Shown here in pieces: positions 63,786-64,000 of a stretch of DNA of 64,000 nt; position 1 is the first letter of the stretch; the number at the start of each line of letters is the position of its first letter. The notes beneath the pieces were generated by a model that saw only the letters and a program-made list of their open reading frames with translations, did not search any database and was not told the DNA's origin. Source of the stretch: Cupriavidus campinensis (GTDB lineage Bacteria; Pseudomonadota; Gammaproteobacteria; Burkholderiales; Burkholderiaceae); NCBI RefSeq assembly GCF_905397395.1, contig NZ_CAJPVH010000009.1:62001-126000 (forward strand), given 5' to 3'. The translations under genes were made by a program, and so were the position numbers.

Positions 63786-64000
63786 CCCGAGGACACAGGC
63801 AGGCAGCCATGGCATCCCCCGCCACGCTCGCCGTCAAACAACTTGCGCGGCGCCCTGAAGATCTGTGCGGTCAAGTCGCCAGGGTTCGGCGACTCGCGCA
63901 CCGGGCAACTGGGTGACCTGGCCGCACTGACTGGCGCCACGGTGGTCTCGCCGCAGGCAGGCATCTCGCTCGAACACGTGACCCTGGAGCCATTGGGTGA
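63786..64000 (+). pseudogene. groEL: Degenerate groEL fragment, runs off the right edge
   Basis: From 63837 the frame reads [19 protein letters not shown] and then [18 protein letters not shown] and [10 protein letters not shown], clearly the GroEL apical-domain region (compare NKLRGTLKVAAVKAPGFGD). Just upstream, PATLAV continues the homology in a different frame, and PED at 63786 is back in the first, so a pair of small insertions or deletions is present. No GroEL N-terminus (about 240 residues) is encoded to the left. It is either a truncated remnant or a heavily divergent partial gene continuing past 64000. The remaining sequence 63651-63785 shows no clear site. Confidence 0.72.

Noticed and set aside
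1-64000. Search for tRNA, rRNA, CRISPR arrays, insertion sequences and phage genes
   Set aside because: No cloverleaf, regular spaced repeat array, transposase motif or phage module was recognised on either strand.

Overview
The window looks like chromosome or chromid sequence of a GC-rich betaproteobacterium of the Burkholderiales, most likely Cupriavidus or a close relative (inference). The grounds are the very high GC at third codon positions, four TctC/Bug-type solute receptors (two intact, one with a stop, one a remnant), many LysR and GntR regulators beside small catabolic operons, a PHB depolymerase, and a right-hand block resembling the low-oxygen-activated (lxa) stress locus of Burkholderia. 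I see no rRNA, tRNA, CRISPR array, prophage or insertion sequence.

Layout. (1) 1-6487: an overlapping minus-strand acyl-CoA operon (Bug receptor, ADP-forming CoA ligase, enoyl-CoA hydratase, aldehyde dehydrogenase, start of a second hydratase) with a divergent LysR. (2) 6630-16656: a LysR gene divergent from a seven-gene plus-strand operon whose parts suggest organosulfur catabolism: thiol-dioxygenase-like cupin, four-domain rhodanese, Bug receptor with an internal amber codon, MetC-like C-S lyase, zinc deacylase, second Bug receptor, BisC-like molybdenum S-oxide reductase. (3) 16678-23122: a hydantoinase operon (MFS importer, serine hydrolase, two racemase-fold proteins, hydantoinase) with a divergent GntR regulator. 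(4) 23278-30530: two lipoproteins, an SDR remnant, a NarL-type two-component pair, a secreted cupin and a lactonase-like metallo-beta-lactamase. (5) 30906-35871: an acid-sugar type operon (enolase-superfamily dehydratase, MFS, ketopantoate-reductase-like enzyme, GntR) with related palindromes at both ends. (6) 36147-42128: luciferase-like oxidoreductase, LysR, a Tat-exported metallophosphoesterase/LamG lipoprotein, a strong terminator, a deletion scar joining the 3' halves of a Bug receptor and a LysR gene, and small envelope proteins. (7) 42273-50833: a complete Nit1C cluster (nitrilase, radical SAM, GNAT, AIR-synthase-like, flavoprotein, two small conserved proteins) plus an LnmK/Pnap_2097-type hotdog protein, divergent from a MocR regulator. 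(8) 50969-64000: a stress/anaerobiosis block (BON, CBS, universal stress protein, MacB-like ABC exporter, DUF2892, acyl-CoA synthetase/acetyltransferase, two paralogous exported proteins, PHB depolymerase, groEL remnant), with two FNR-type promoters of identical geometry.

The most interesting items are the putative organosulfur operon, the Nit1C cluster with its added hotdog enzyme, the paired FNR promoters, and the deletion scar at about 40.89 kb. Assignments rest on motif recognition by eye; no database search was run.
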